Program-made: the position numbers and the translations under genes | From: Acidobacteriaceae bacterium | Lineage (GTDB): Bacteria > Acidobacteriota > Terriglobia > Terriglobales > Acidobacteriaceae | Assembly (NCBI GenBank): GCA_025929125.1 | Contig: JAICMT010000144.1 | Coordinates: 1-5,308 of the forward strand | Reading direction: 5' to 3' | DNA: 5,308 nucleotides | Shown here: piece by piece, positions 1 through 5,308 of the stretch | How the letters are laid out: every line of letters starts with the position of its first letter | Position numbering within the stretch: position 1 is the stretch's first letter | The notes under the pieces: model-generated | Database searches by the model: none | Seen by the model: the letters and a program-made list of their open reading frames with translations, nothing else | What the model was told of the DNA's origin: nothing

Positions 1-1010
1 AGCGCCACGTCGTGCAGCAGCGCATTGTCATTCGGAGCCGTCATACCGGAGTCCGGCCAGTAGCCCTGGTCCAGCACCAGCCGCAGCTTCAGCGGCCTCC
101 CATTCAGGATCACGCGGTCGCCCTGGATCGTTACAGAGCGAATCGCCGTATAGCTCTGCACCTCATCGATGACCTTGCCGGTCTCGTCCCGCAGCTCCAG
201 TTGCGCATCGATCAGTGTGGGGGACTGAGGGCTCCAGAGCAGCTCATTCCGATAGTCGTCGACTCCGGGATCTGACAGGGCGATCTTCCGGTGCACCTCT
301 CCGGCGATCACCTCGTAGCTGTCATTGGCCAGCACCTGATCCCCTGCCGAGAGCCGCACGTAGAGTGTTGCCTTCTGCGCCGACGGCGAACTGATCGCGG
401 CATCCAACCCGATGTCCCACCGGTCCAGACTCGAGGACCACGCAATAGAGTGGATGTGCGTCTCTGGCACGGTCTCCATCCATACGGTCTGCCAGATTCC
501 CGTGGTCCGCGGATACCAGATGGAGTGTGGTTCCAGCTTCCAGTCCTGCTTGCCGCGCGGCTTAGCCAGGTCGGCAGGGTCGTCCTCTGCGCGGACGATG
601 ATCTCCTGCTGCCCATCTTCATGCAGCACGTCCGTAATATCGAAGTGGAACGGGGTATAGCCACCTTTGTGACTGCCTACCCTTTTGCCATTTACCCAGA
701 CGACTGTGCTGTAGTCCACAGCCTCAAAGCGCAGCAGCAAGCGCTTCCCCGGCCCCGGATGCTTCGCATCGCAGGCGCGCCTGTACCACACTGCGGAATA
801 GAACCCAGTGTCATGTACGCCGCTGGTCTTCGTCTCCGGACTGAAAGGAACGAATATCTTCTGGTCGAACCGCGCGTCAGCCGGCAGCTGCCACTCTGCC
901 CGGGCATCGATCGCGAAATCCCATTCACCATTCAGGCAGGCCCACGCGCTGCGCCTCATCTGCGGGCGGGGAAAAGACGGCGCAATCTCTTCGAGGACAT
1001 TTACAGTCAA
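1..1010 (-). CDS. Glycoside hydrolase family 2 protein, N-terminal part (cut by left window edge)
   Basis: GH2 enzymes hydrolyse terminal beta-galactosyl, beta-mannosyl, beta-glucuronyl or arabinosyl residues by a retaining mechanism. I read 336 residues on the minus strand. Residues about 14-18 (PRPQM) and 27-33 (NGEWDFA) open the sugar-binding jelly roll. WVNGKRVGSHKGGYTPF (about 105-121), PRGKQDW (151-157) and IWYPRTTGIWQTVW (164-177) are typical of that domain. An immunoglobulin-like domain follows (about 185-292). The TIM barrel begins near 295 with ILNGRPLKL and LDQGYWPD (313-320). The catalytic glutamates lie beyond the left edge, so substrate cannot be assigned. No signal peptide is seen, which suggests a cytoplasmic enzyme acting on imported oligosaccharides. 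The TTG start is chosen because it follows AGGAG by 6 bases, an in-frame stop lies a few codons upstream, and the next ATG (residue 18) would cut into the conserved N-terminus. The family is very likely; the specificity is unknown. Confidence 0.93.
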   Translation of the reverse strand, partial: MTVNVLEEIAPSFPRPQMRRSAWACLNGEWDFAIDARAEWQLPADARFDQKIFVPFSPETKTSGVHDTGFYSAVWYRRACDAKHPGPGKRLLLRFEAVDYSTVVWVNGKRVGSHKGGYTPFHFDITDVLHEDGQQEIIVRAEDDPADLAKPRGKQDWKLEPHSIWYPRTTGIWQTVWMETVPETHIHSIAWSSSLDRWDIGLDAAISSPSAQKATLYVRLSAGDQVLANDSYEVIAGEVHRKIALSDPGVDDYRNELLWSPQSPTLIDAQLELRDETGKVIDEVQSYTAIRSVTIQGDRVILNGRPLKLRLVLDQGYWPDSGMTAPNDNALLHDVA

Positions 1011-1016
1011 AGGTCT

Positions 1017-1021
1017 CTCCT
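1017..1021 (-). promoter_or_regulatory. Ribosome binding site that fixes the TTG start of the GH2 gene
   Basis: The minus strand reads AGGAG, then six bases, then TTG (1010-1008). No ATG or GTG in the same frame lies between the upstream in-frame TAA and this TTG. This makes TTG the best-supported start. Confidence 0.75.
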
Positions 1022-1057
1022 CTCGTCTTTACGCGGCGTGCTCCGTTCCCGCGCTTC

Positions 1058-1103
1058 TTCCTCAGGATACCGGGAAATGTTTCCTCGATTCCCTCAGGGA
1101 TAC
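1058..1103. promoter_or_regulatory. Cluster of three short dyads in the divergent GH2/yraN intergenic region (possible operator)
   Basis: The 162-base gap between the divergent genes holds two related imperfect copies, TTCCTCAGGATAC (1058-1070) and TTCCCTCAGGGATAC (1089-1103). Each is centred on a C within an inverted repeat (TCCT-C-AGGA and TCCCT-C-AGGGA), and the centres are 32 bases apart, about three helical turns. Midway lies GGAAATGTTTCC (1073-1084), a dyad resembling LacI-family operators (consensus core AAACGTTT) apart from its central TG. The repeats and spacing are seen directly; binding by a regulator is inference, and no regulator gene is in the window. The site lies upstream of the GH2 start on the minus strand, so the GH2 gene is its likeliest target. 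Confidence 0.4.
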
Positions 1104-1111
1104 GCTGCAGC

Positions 1112-1138
1112 TTAATAATCCTCGGCTGCGATTACAAT
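1112..1138 (+). promoter_or_regulatory. Candidate sigma-70-type promoter for yraN
   Basis: TACAAT (1133-1138) matches the -10 consensus at five of six positions. TTAATA (1112-1117) matches the -35 consensus at four of six, with a short 15-base spacer. Transcription would start near 1145, about 28 bases before the yraN ATG. Read on the other strand, the same hexamers give TTGTAA and TATTAA with a 14-base spacer, a still weaker candidate for the GH2 gene. Both are pattern matches only. Confidence 0.3.
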
Positions 1139-1160
1139 CCCGCTTGAGAACGAAATCTCG

Positions 1161-1165
1161 GGTGA
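1161..1165 (+). promoter_or_regulatory. Ribosome binding site of yraN
   Basis: GGTGA can pair with the UCACC of the 16S rRNA 3' end and ends seven bases before the ATG at 1173. It is not a classic AGGAG, so initiation may be modest. Confidence 0.45.
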
Positions 1166-1172
1166 CTGAAAG

Positions 1173-1667
1173 ATGACTCAGACCGGAATACTCCGGAGGC
1201 TGTTGCAGCCGAGGGTGTCGCTGCGCAGGCTCTCTCTCAATGCTCAGGAGTGGGCGATCGGGCAGCTTGACCGCGTTCCGCGTCCACGACTCGCCCCGCA
1301 CCTGGAAACCGGCCTAGCGGGCGAACGCGCAGCCCTATTCGAGCTCGGTCGCCGCGGATACGTGGTCGTCGCCCGCCGCTGGACCAGCACCCGCTACCGC
1401 GGTGACCTCGATCTCATTGCGTGGCAGGGCGACTGCCTGTGCTTTATCGAGGTGAAGACCCGCACGGCTCACGACATAGCGCCGGCTGAGTCCGCTGTCG
1501 ATCCCGACAAGCGCCGCACCCTTCGCACTCTTGCCCGTGCCTACCTGCGCGGGTTCCCGGACCGGGAGCGCGCCACCATTCCCACCCGTTTCGACGTGGT
1601 CTCCGTCTACCTGCTCGGCGGTCGGCCCGAGTTCCAGTTCTTCCCTGCTGCCTTTGCCTGGGAATAG
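1173..1667 (+). CDS. yraN: YraN / UPF0102 family protein (endonuclease-fold)
   Basis: YraN proteins carry a restriction-endonuclease-like fold related to Holliday-junction resolvases; their cellular role is poorly defined and they are often annotated as putative endonucleases. This 164-residue protein has the family core in order: GLAGERAA (47-54, with E51), RRGYVVVARRW (60-70), GDLDLIA (77-83, with D80), FIEVKTRT (91-98, with the E93-x-K95 pair) and the closing TRFDVVSVYL (138-147). The acidic residues and lysine expected of the active site are therefore present. The usual motif is GEIDLI; here the E is D, conservative and, as I recall, common in acidobacterial members. About 46 residues precede the core, making the protein longer than the usual roughly 120 residues. 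The region from residue 24 (AQEWAIGQLDR) looks like real protein, so I keep the ATG at 1173, though a later start is possible. The gene ends with tandem stops TAG TAA. The next gene lies 65 bases downstream on the same strand and may be co-transcribed. Confidence 0.9.
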   Translation: MTQTGILRRLLQPRVSLRRLSLNAQEWAIGQLDRVPRPRLAPHLETGLAGERAALFELGRRGYVVVARRWTSTRYRGDLDLIAWQGDCLCFIEVKTRTAHDIAPAESAVDPDKRRTLRTLARAYLRGFPDRERATIPTRFDVVSVYLLGGRPEFQFFPAAFAWE

Positions 1668-1721
1668 TAACTCGCATGTTGCTCTCTTCCGGTGTCTAAG
1701 GAAGGAGATACAGTAGTACCC

Positions 1722-1726
1722 AGGAG
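1722..1726 (+). promoter_or_regulatory. Ribosome binding site of the small membrane protein
   Basis: AGGAG ends six bases before the ATG at 1733. A second strong purine tract, AAGGAGATA (1702-1710), lies just upstream but has no start codon at a suitable distance, so it is probably unused. Confidence 0.65.
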
Positions 1727-1732
1727 TGGAGC

Positions 1733-2212
1733 ATGACGCTGCTGAATGCGCCCGAGTTCAACGAGAAGCAGGAAACACGCAAACGAAATATCCTGATCGG
1801 CTCCGGAGTGCTGTTCCTCATTCTCGGAACCTTTGCGCTTACCGGATTCGTTCTCGGCCACGGCTGGTTCTTCATCAACCTTCCCGCCGAGCATCACGTC
1901 AGCACTTTCCTCGCTGCTCTCCAGGCAAAGGACTACCCCCACGCCTACGCGATCTTCTACAACGATCCTGACTGGCAGCAGCACCCGGACAAGTACAAGG
2001 ACTATCCGCTTCAGCGGTTCACGGAAGACTTTACGACTGAGAGCGACTGGAAAGGCCTGGTCACGTCATATCACGTTGATTTCTCGCGCCGCGATAAGAG
2101 CGGTACCGTCGTCGCCTCCACCATCAACGGCAGCACCAACCTGACCCTGCACTACTCCCGCAAGGATGGCACTCTTGCCTTTTTTCCGTTCGTACTGACT
2201 CGCGGCTTCTGA
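1733..2212 (+). CDS. Small single-pass membrane protein with a C-terminal soluble domain, function unknown
   Basis: I do not recognise a named family. The 159-residue protein has a short charged N-terminus (ETRKR at 14-18), one hydrophobic segment (about 20-42) and a soluble domain of roughly 105 residues. The positive charges before the segment predict N-in topology with the C-terminal domain outside the cytoplasm. HHVSTFLAALQAKDYPHAYA (54-73) looks like the first helices of an NTF2/cystatin-like fold: helices followed by beta strands, with a pattern of a hydrophobic helix, a KDYxxAY motif and later strands such as GTVVASTING and LTLHYSRKDGTLAFFPF. Small anchored proteins of this layout are common in acidobacteria and usually lack an assigned role. 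The fold is inferred from pattern only. The start is supported by AGGAG at good spacing. The gene follows yraN by 65 bases and converges on araB with 6 bases between their stop codons. Confidence 0.8.
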   Translation: MTLLNAPEFNEKQETRKRNILIGSGVLFLILGTFALTGFVLGHGWFFINLPAEHHVSTFLAALQAKDYPHAYAIFYNDPDWQQHPDKYKDYPLQRFTEDFTTESDWKGLVTSYHVDFSRRDKSGTVVASTINGSTNLTLHYSRKDGTLAFFPFVLTRGF

Positions 2213-2222
2213 GCCGGCTCAG
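2209..2222. other. Perfect 14-bp palindrome spanning two convergent stop codons
   Basis: CTGAGCCGGCTCAG is its own reverse complement. It contains the TGA of the plus-strand membrane protein gene (2210-2212) and the TGA of araB on the minus strand (2219-2221). As RNA it could form a 5-bp stem with a CCGG loop from either strand. No T-run follows on either side, so it is not a canonical terminator. It may contribute to bidirectional termination or be a by-product of two TGA codons facing each other. Confidence 0.5.
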
Positions 2223-3823
2223 GCGCGCGAGATAGCAGCAATGGCGTCTCGCTGGATAGCCTGGAGCTCCGGAAGGATCTTCCCTAGCGAAACCGCTTTT
2301 GCATCTGCGGTCCCCAAGGCGAAGTAAGCGCACCGGAACAGCTCGAATAGCCGGTCGTAACGCGCCGCCTCAGTCTTCTCCGGCGTAAACGTCTTGTACT
2401 CGGGGCAAAGCGCGTCCTGCGCCTCCTCAATGGTCTTGAAGTCTCCGGCTGCGAGGAACGCGAAAATCACCGATCCCAGCGATGTCACATCGCCCTCTGG
2501 CACCAGCACCGGCTTGCGCAGCACATTCGCGTAGATCTGGTTCAGCTGCGGATTCTTCTTGGGAATGCCGCCGCCATTGATCACCCGCTTGATCGGCGCT
2601 CCATTCTCCTCCATACGATTGAAGATGACTCGTGTGTGCAGCGCCGTCCCTTCCACCGCAGCAAACATCTCGTCTGCCGCCGTGTGATGCAGATTCCACC
2701 CGAAGGTCACTCCGCCGAGCGCCGGATTCACCAGCACCGTACGGTCCCCGTTGTCCCAGGTCAGCCGCATCAGCCCCGTCTGGCCTGCCTTCAGATGGGC
2801 ACTCTCGTCCTGCAGTTCGGCTACCGACTTGCCCGACCGCCGAGCGATGGCCGCGAACACATCACCGACTGCCGACATCCCCGCCTCAATCCCAATCTTC
2901 GCCGGATCCACGGACCCAGGCACCACGCCGCACACGCCCGGCACGAGCGTCTGCTTGTCACTCAGCCCGATGATGCAAGTCGAGGTGCCGATCACGTTCA
3001 CCACATCCCCGAGCCGGATATTGGCTCCGATCGCGTCCCAATGTGCGTCAAACGCGCCCACGGGAATGGGAATCCCCGGCGCGAGTCCCATGGCCTCGGC
3101 CCACTTCGGCGAGAGATGTCCGGCGATCTGGTCCGACGTTGCATACCGCCCGGCCAACTTGTCACGCAAGCCGCCCAGCAGCGGGTCCACCGCGCACAGG
3201 AACTCCTCCGGCGGCAGCCCACCCCACTTGGGATTCCACATCCACTTGTGCCCCATCGCACACACGCTGCGCGCAACTTGCTTCGGATCGGTGATTCCGC
3301 ACAGCGTCGCCGCGACCATGTCGCAGTGCTCCAGCGCAGTGACCAGCTTTGGCCTTAGCTCGGGATTGTTTCGCAGCCAGTGCAGCAGCTTGGACCAGCC
3401 CCATTCCGAGGAATACACCCCGCCGCACCAGTCGATGCCTTCGAATCCCTTGCCGCCGTGGAACGCGTGTGCCGCCCGGGTAATCTCCACCGCTTCGCCA
3501 GCCGCTCTGTGGTCGCACCATAGGTAGTATTCGCCCAGCGGCTCCAGGTTCTCGCCCACCATGATCACGCTCGATCCAGTGGTATCCAGGGCAATCGACT
3601 TGATCTCGCTGCCGTCGATTCCGCTCGCCCGCACCGCTTCGCGCATCGCCTCGACCAGAGCCCGCATCTGGTCGTCGTGGCTCTGCGTCTTCAGCTGCGG
3701 ATCGGTTGCGGAGGTGTGCAGCTCATACTCCGCCACTCCCATCCCCAGCTTGCCGCGCTGCTTGTCAAAGATGGAAACACGCACGCTCAGCGTGCCGAAA
3801 TCGACTCCCGCAACTACGCTCAC
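2219..3823 (-). CDS. araB: Ribulokinase AraB (EC 2.7.1.16)
   Basis: AraB phosphorylates L-ribulose with ATP to give L-ribulose 5-phosphate, the second step of the cytoplasmic L-arabinose isomerase pathway. This 534-residue FGGY-family kinase has the N-terminal phosphate loop DFGTLSVR (8-15), DTTGSS (80-85), the substrate-side LWCDHRA (101-107) and GGVYSSEWGWSK (134-145), which is characteristic of ribulokinases. GHKWMWNPKWGGLPP follows at 191-205. GAFDAH (256-261) carries the catalytic base, D259. The ATP-side motifs are GTSTC (279-283), GIEAGMSAVGD (311-321) and NGGGIPKKN (416-424). Colinearity with E. coli AraB (566 residues, recalled) is good throughout, and the protein looks intact. The start is GTG: it follows GGGAG by seven bases and is needed for the N-terminal loop, the next ATG being residue 28. 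No araA, araD or araC lies in the window. The upstream neighbour on the same strand is an export permease, 113 bases away, so araB is probably its own transcription unit. Confidence 0.96.
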   Translation of the reverse strand: MSVVAGVDFGTLSVRVSIFDKQRGKLGMGVAEYELHTSATDPQLKTQSHDDQMRALVEAMREAVRASGIDGSEIKSIALDTTGSSVIMVGENLEPLGEYYLWCDHRAAGEAVEITRAAHAFHGGKGFEGIDWCGGVYSSEWGWSKLLHWLRNNPELRPKLVTALEHCDMVAATLCGITDPKQVARSVCAMGHKWMWNPKWGGLPPEEFLCAVDPLLGGLRDKLAGRYATSDQIAGHLSPKWAEAMGLAPGIPIPVGAFDAHWDAIGANIRLGDVVNVIGTSTCIIGLSDKQTLVPGVCGVVPGSVDPAKIGIEAGMSAVGDVFAAIARRSGKSVAELQDESAHLKAGQTGLMRLTWDNGDRTVLVNPALGGVTFGWNLHHTAADEMFAAVEGTALHTRVIFNRMEENGAPIKRVINGGGIPKKNPQLNQIYANVLRKPVLVPEGDVTSLGSVIFAFLAAGDFKTIEEAQDALCPEYKTFTPEKTEAARYDRLFELFRCAYFALGTADAKAVSLGKILPELQAIQRDAIAAISRA

Positions 3824-3830
3824 TCTGTCT

Positions 3831-3835
3831 CTCCC
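3831..3835 (-). promoter_or_regulatory. Ribosome binding site supporting the GTG start of araB
   Basis: The minus strand reads GGGAG, seven bases, then GTG (3823-3821). The outer base touches the end of the 11-bp tandem repeat described separately. Confidence 0.65.
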
Positions 3836-3857
3836 GCCGGAAATATCGCCGGAAATA
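3835..3857. repeat. Two tandem 11-bp direct repeats in the araB leader
   Basis: CGCCGGAAATA occurs at 3835-3845 and again at 3847-3857, a 12-base period with no mismatch. A shorter CCGGAA recurs at 3883-3888. On the araB strand the unit reads TATTTCCGGCG. It lies between the candidate -10 box and the ribosome binding site, so it would sit in the 5' untranslated RNA or in an operator position. The repeat is seen directly; any control function is inference. Confidence 0.6.
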
Positions 3858-3871
3858 ACCGTCGCCTCCGA

Positions 3872-3877
3872 ATTCTA
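3872..3877 (-). promoter_or_regulatory. Candidate -10 box for araB
   Basis: The minus strand reads TAGAAT, five of six matches to TATAAT, about 50 bases before the araB GTG. A -35 box is poor: TCAACG at an 18-base spacing matches only three of six. It suggests that araB need not depend on read-through from the permease gene. Confidence 0.3.
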
Positions 3878-3936
3878 GCTGACCGGAAGGGCTGCCGTTG
3901 AATGCGGCTTTCGAGAGGAAAGAGGAGTCGGGTCTG

Positions 3937-5244
3937 TTAGCTGTAGCGGATCCAGCGCCGGATCTCTGCGAAGTTGGGCCGCTTGCCGTACATCAGCACG
4001 CCGATCCGATAAATCCGGCTCGTCACCCACACAATCCCGCAGATCGTCGTCGAGGTCAGCACAATCGAGAGCGCCACCTCCCAGGCCGCAGGATGACCCA
4101 CCGAAACCCGGAAGTACATCAGTAGTGGCGTGAACAGCGGCACCAGCGCCAGCACCCGCGCCAGAGTATTGTCCGGCGTTGCCATGAGAGTACCCAGCAG
4201 GGCAAAGCACGAAAGCAGCGGCAGCACCAGAAACATGTTCATCTGCTGCAGCTCCTGCTCGGAGTTGGTAATCGCTCCCAGGGCCGCGGCAATCGCCGAG
4301 TAGAGCAAGTATCCCAGGATGAAATACACGAAGAAGAACAAAACCTGTGGACCGGTGAGTGCAATATGCAGCGTGTCTCCACCCAAATGAATTGCGACGG
4401 AGCTTGCTGCCAGTACCAGCAGCATCCCCAGCCAGATGCCCACCTGAGTCAAGCCGACGGCCCCGACGCCGATGATCTTGCCCGCCATCAGCGCCTCCGG
4501 CCGGATCGTCGCAAGCATCACCTCAAAGATTCGAGACGTCTTCTCTTCGATGATGGATCGCGCCACATTCATGCCATACAGCATGATCACGAGATACATC
4601 ACAAAAAACAGGATGGAGACACATAGCTCGGCCGCCTCCGCGTCCTCATGCTGGGGCCGAGCCGCCTCATCGATCGTCACCGGCTCCAGCAACCGGTTCG
4701 CTTCGCCCGCTGCCACCCCACGCTGCTCCAGTTGACCGCGGAGCAATATCTTTTCGAGCGCCGATGCCAGCGCGCCCTCTACGGCTCTCATGTTGCTGCG
4801 CCGCGGAGTAAAGGAATACGTCTGGCGCGCATTTTCGCCGGAAACCCATAGATAACCATCCAGCCTGCCCGCGTCGAGATCATGCTCGAGTGACTGCTTC
4901 GCCTTCAATGAAGGAAGCACGCCGTCGACTGTAATCTTCATTGGCTTCGACGCCATCGCTGCGGGAGTGCTCGTCTTCTCCGTGCTACCGCTGCTCTGTG
5001 CCTGCTGCCGTTCCAGTTCGTCCCGCAACTCGCCCGCAAGCTGCGGGTCGTTGGAGACCACCGCAATGTGCAGATTTGTATTCGCCCGCGCCGCCAGAAA
5101 GGTGCTGCCGAACGCGAATCCAGCCATAACCAGCGGGATCATCACGGTTGTAATCAGGAATCCGCGCGTGCGGATCCGCTCCATATACTCCCGGTGCGCG
5201 ATGATCCACACATTGCGCATGGAGGCATGCCTGAAATTAAGCAT
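3937..5244 (-). CDS. ABC-2 type export permease, NatB-like
   Basis: This is the membrane half of an ABC exporter of the NatB / ABC-2 class. Family members pump out sodium, drugs or other molecules; the substrate here cannot be read from the sequence. The 435-residue protein starts with IIAHREYMERIRTRGFL (14-30), the usual cytoplasmic lead-in, then a first membrane segment (about 30-51). A large extracytoplasmic domain (about 52-205) follows and holds a Ser/Thr/Pro/Gln-rich stretch at 80-101. Six further hydrophobic segments lie near 208-227, 256-280, 299-322, 335-354, 362-378 and 387-408. The family motif SIIEEKTSRIFEVMLATI (230-247) with MAGKIIG (253-259) lies between segments two and three. 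The tail has YGKRPNFAEIRRW (419-431), common in this subgroup as I recall. The first ATG is chosen because GGAGGGGAG precedes it by eight bases; a second ATG at residue 9 has a much weaker site. The start overlaps the stop of the upstream gene (ATGCTTAA), indicating translational coupling. Confidence 0.92.
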   Translation of the reverse strand: MLNFRHASMRNVWIIAHREYMERIRTRGFLITTVMIPLVMAGFAFGSTFLAARANTNLHIAVVSNDPQLAGELRDELERQQAQSSGSTEKTSTPAAMASKPMKITVDGVLPSLKAKQSLEHDLDAGRLDGYLWVSGENARQTYSFTPRRSNMRAVEGALASALEKILLRGQLEQRGVAAGEANRLLEPVTIDEAARPQHEDAEAAELCVSILFFVMYLVIMLYGMNVARSIIEEKTSRIFEVMLATIRPEALMAGKIIGVGAVGLTQVGIWLGMLLVLAASSVAIHLGGDTLHIALTGPQVLFFFVYFILGYLLYSAIAAALGAITNSEQELQQMNMFLVLPLLSCFALLGTLMATPDNTLARVLALVPLFTPLLMYFRVSVGHPAAWEVALSIVLTSTTICGIVWVTSRIYRIGVLMYGKRPNFAEIRRWIRYS

Positions 5245-5308
5245 TCAGGTAGCTCCCCTCCGGCTCGACGGGAGCCTCAACTTCGGCCACTGCCTCAAGG
5301 CTGAGACC
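5237..5308 (-). CDS. C-terminal tail of the upstream gene, probably the ABC ATPase partner (cut by right window edge)
   Basis: Only the last 23 codons and the TAA stop (5239-5237) are in the window. The tail reads GLSLEAVAEVEA and ends EGSYLNA; it is acidic and shows no diagnostic motif. The frame is open to the right edge, its stop overlaps the permease start by eight bases, and the permease ribosome binding site lies inside its coding sequence. In NatB-type systems the gene directly upstream is usually the NatA-like ATP-binding subunit, which often ends in a variable acidic tail. That identity is inferred from position alone. Confidence 0.6.
   Translation of the reverse strand, partial: GLSLEAVAEVEAPVEPEGSYLNA
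5253..5261 (-). promoter_or_regulatory. Ribosome binding site of the permease, inside the upstream coding sequence
   Basis: The minus strand reads GGAGGGGAG, eight bases, then ATG (5244-5242). Its strength and spacing decide for the first ATG rather than the one eight codons later. Confidence 0.65.

Noticed and set aside
291..1115. Plus-strand open frame of 274 codons opposite the GH2 gene
   Set aside because: It is antisense to a clearly homologous GH2 protein, has no recognisable domain, is rich in Arg/Pro/Leu and runs past the GH2 start. It is an effect of GC-rich codon bias.
1726..1971. GTG-started frame overlapping the small membrane protein gene
   Set aside because: The ATG at 1733 has the correctly spaced AGGAG, and its product shows a clear membrane segment plus a patterned soluble domain; the other frame yields an Arg/Pro-rich product with no structure.
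1607..1984. Minus-strand open frame of 125 codons across the yraN/membrane protein junction
   Set aside because: It overlaps two better-supported plus-strand genes and the ribosome binding site between them, with no recognisable motif.
2636..3527. Long overlapping plus-strand open frames (2636-3358 and 2751-3527) opposite araB
   Set aside because: Both lie fully within the well-conserved araB gene on the other strand, have low-complexity composition and no good ribosome binding site or domain.
3908..3925. Possible terminator hairpin (CTTTC-GAGAG-GAAAG) after the permease gene
   Set aside because: The stem is five weak base pairs and no T-run follows on the minus strand, so it does not meet the pattern of an intrinsic terminator.

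Overview
The window looks like an ordinary chromosomal segment of an acidobacterium (Terriglobia / Acidobacteriaceae-like). This rests on three things: GC-rich coding with strong third-position bias, so that antisense frames stay open for long stretches; a YraN-family protein with the N-terminal extension and GDLDLIA motif I associate with this group; and a small membrane-anchored protein of a style common there. The taxon is an inference from gene style; no rRNA or marker gene is present. I found no mobile element, CRISPR array or tRNA.

Layout from left to right. (1) Minus strand, 1-1010: the N-terminal 336 residues of a glycoside hydrolase family 2 enzyme, cut by the left edge and starting at TTG. 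(2) 1011-1172: a divergent intergenic region with three short dyads and a weak promoter pair. (3) Plus strand, 1173-1667: a YraN/UPF0102 nuclease-fold protein, followed at 1733-2212 by a small single-pass membrane protein of unknown function. (4) Minus strand, 2219-3823: AraB ribulokinase, convergent with the small membrane protein and separated from it by 6 bases; a perfect 14-bp palindrome covers both stop codons. (5) 3824-3936: araB leader with a candidate -10 box and an 11-bp tandem repeat next to the ribosome binding site. (6) Minus strand, 3937-5244: a NatB-type ABC-2 permease. Its start overlaps the stop of an upstream gene, of which only the last 23 codons (5237-5308) are in the window; by position this is probably the partner ATPase.

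How the genes relate. Two sugar-use genes (GH2 hydrolase and ribulokinase) flank a housekeeping-like yraN pair, and an export ABC pair lies upstream of araB. AraB phosphorylates L-ribulose made from L-arabinose, and some GH2 enzymes release arabinose or other hemicellulose sugars, so a shared role in plant-polysaccharide use is possible. The genes are in separate transcription units and no araA, araD or sugar regulator is visible, so that link is weak. Nothing here points to a new biological system. The best items for a second look are the two small non-coding arrays (1058-1103 and 3835-3857).
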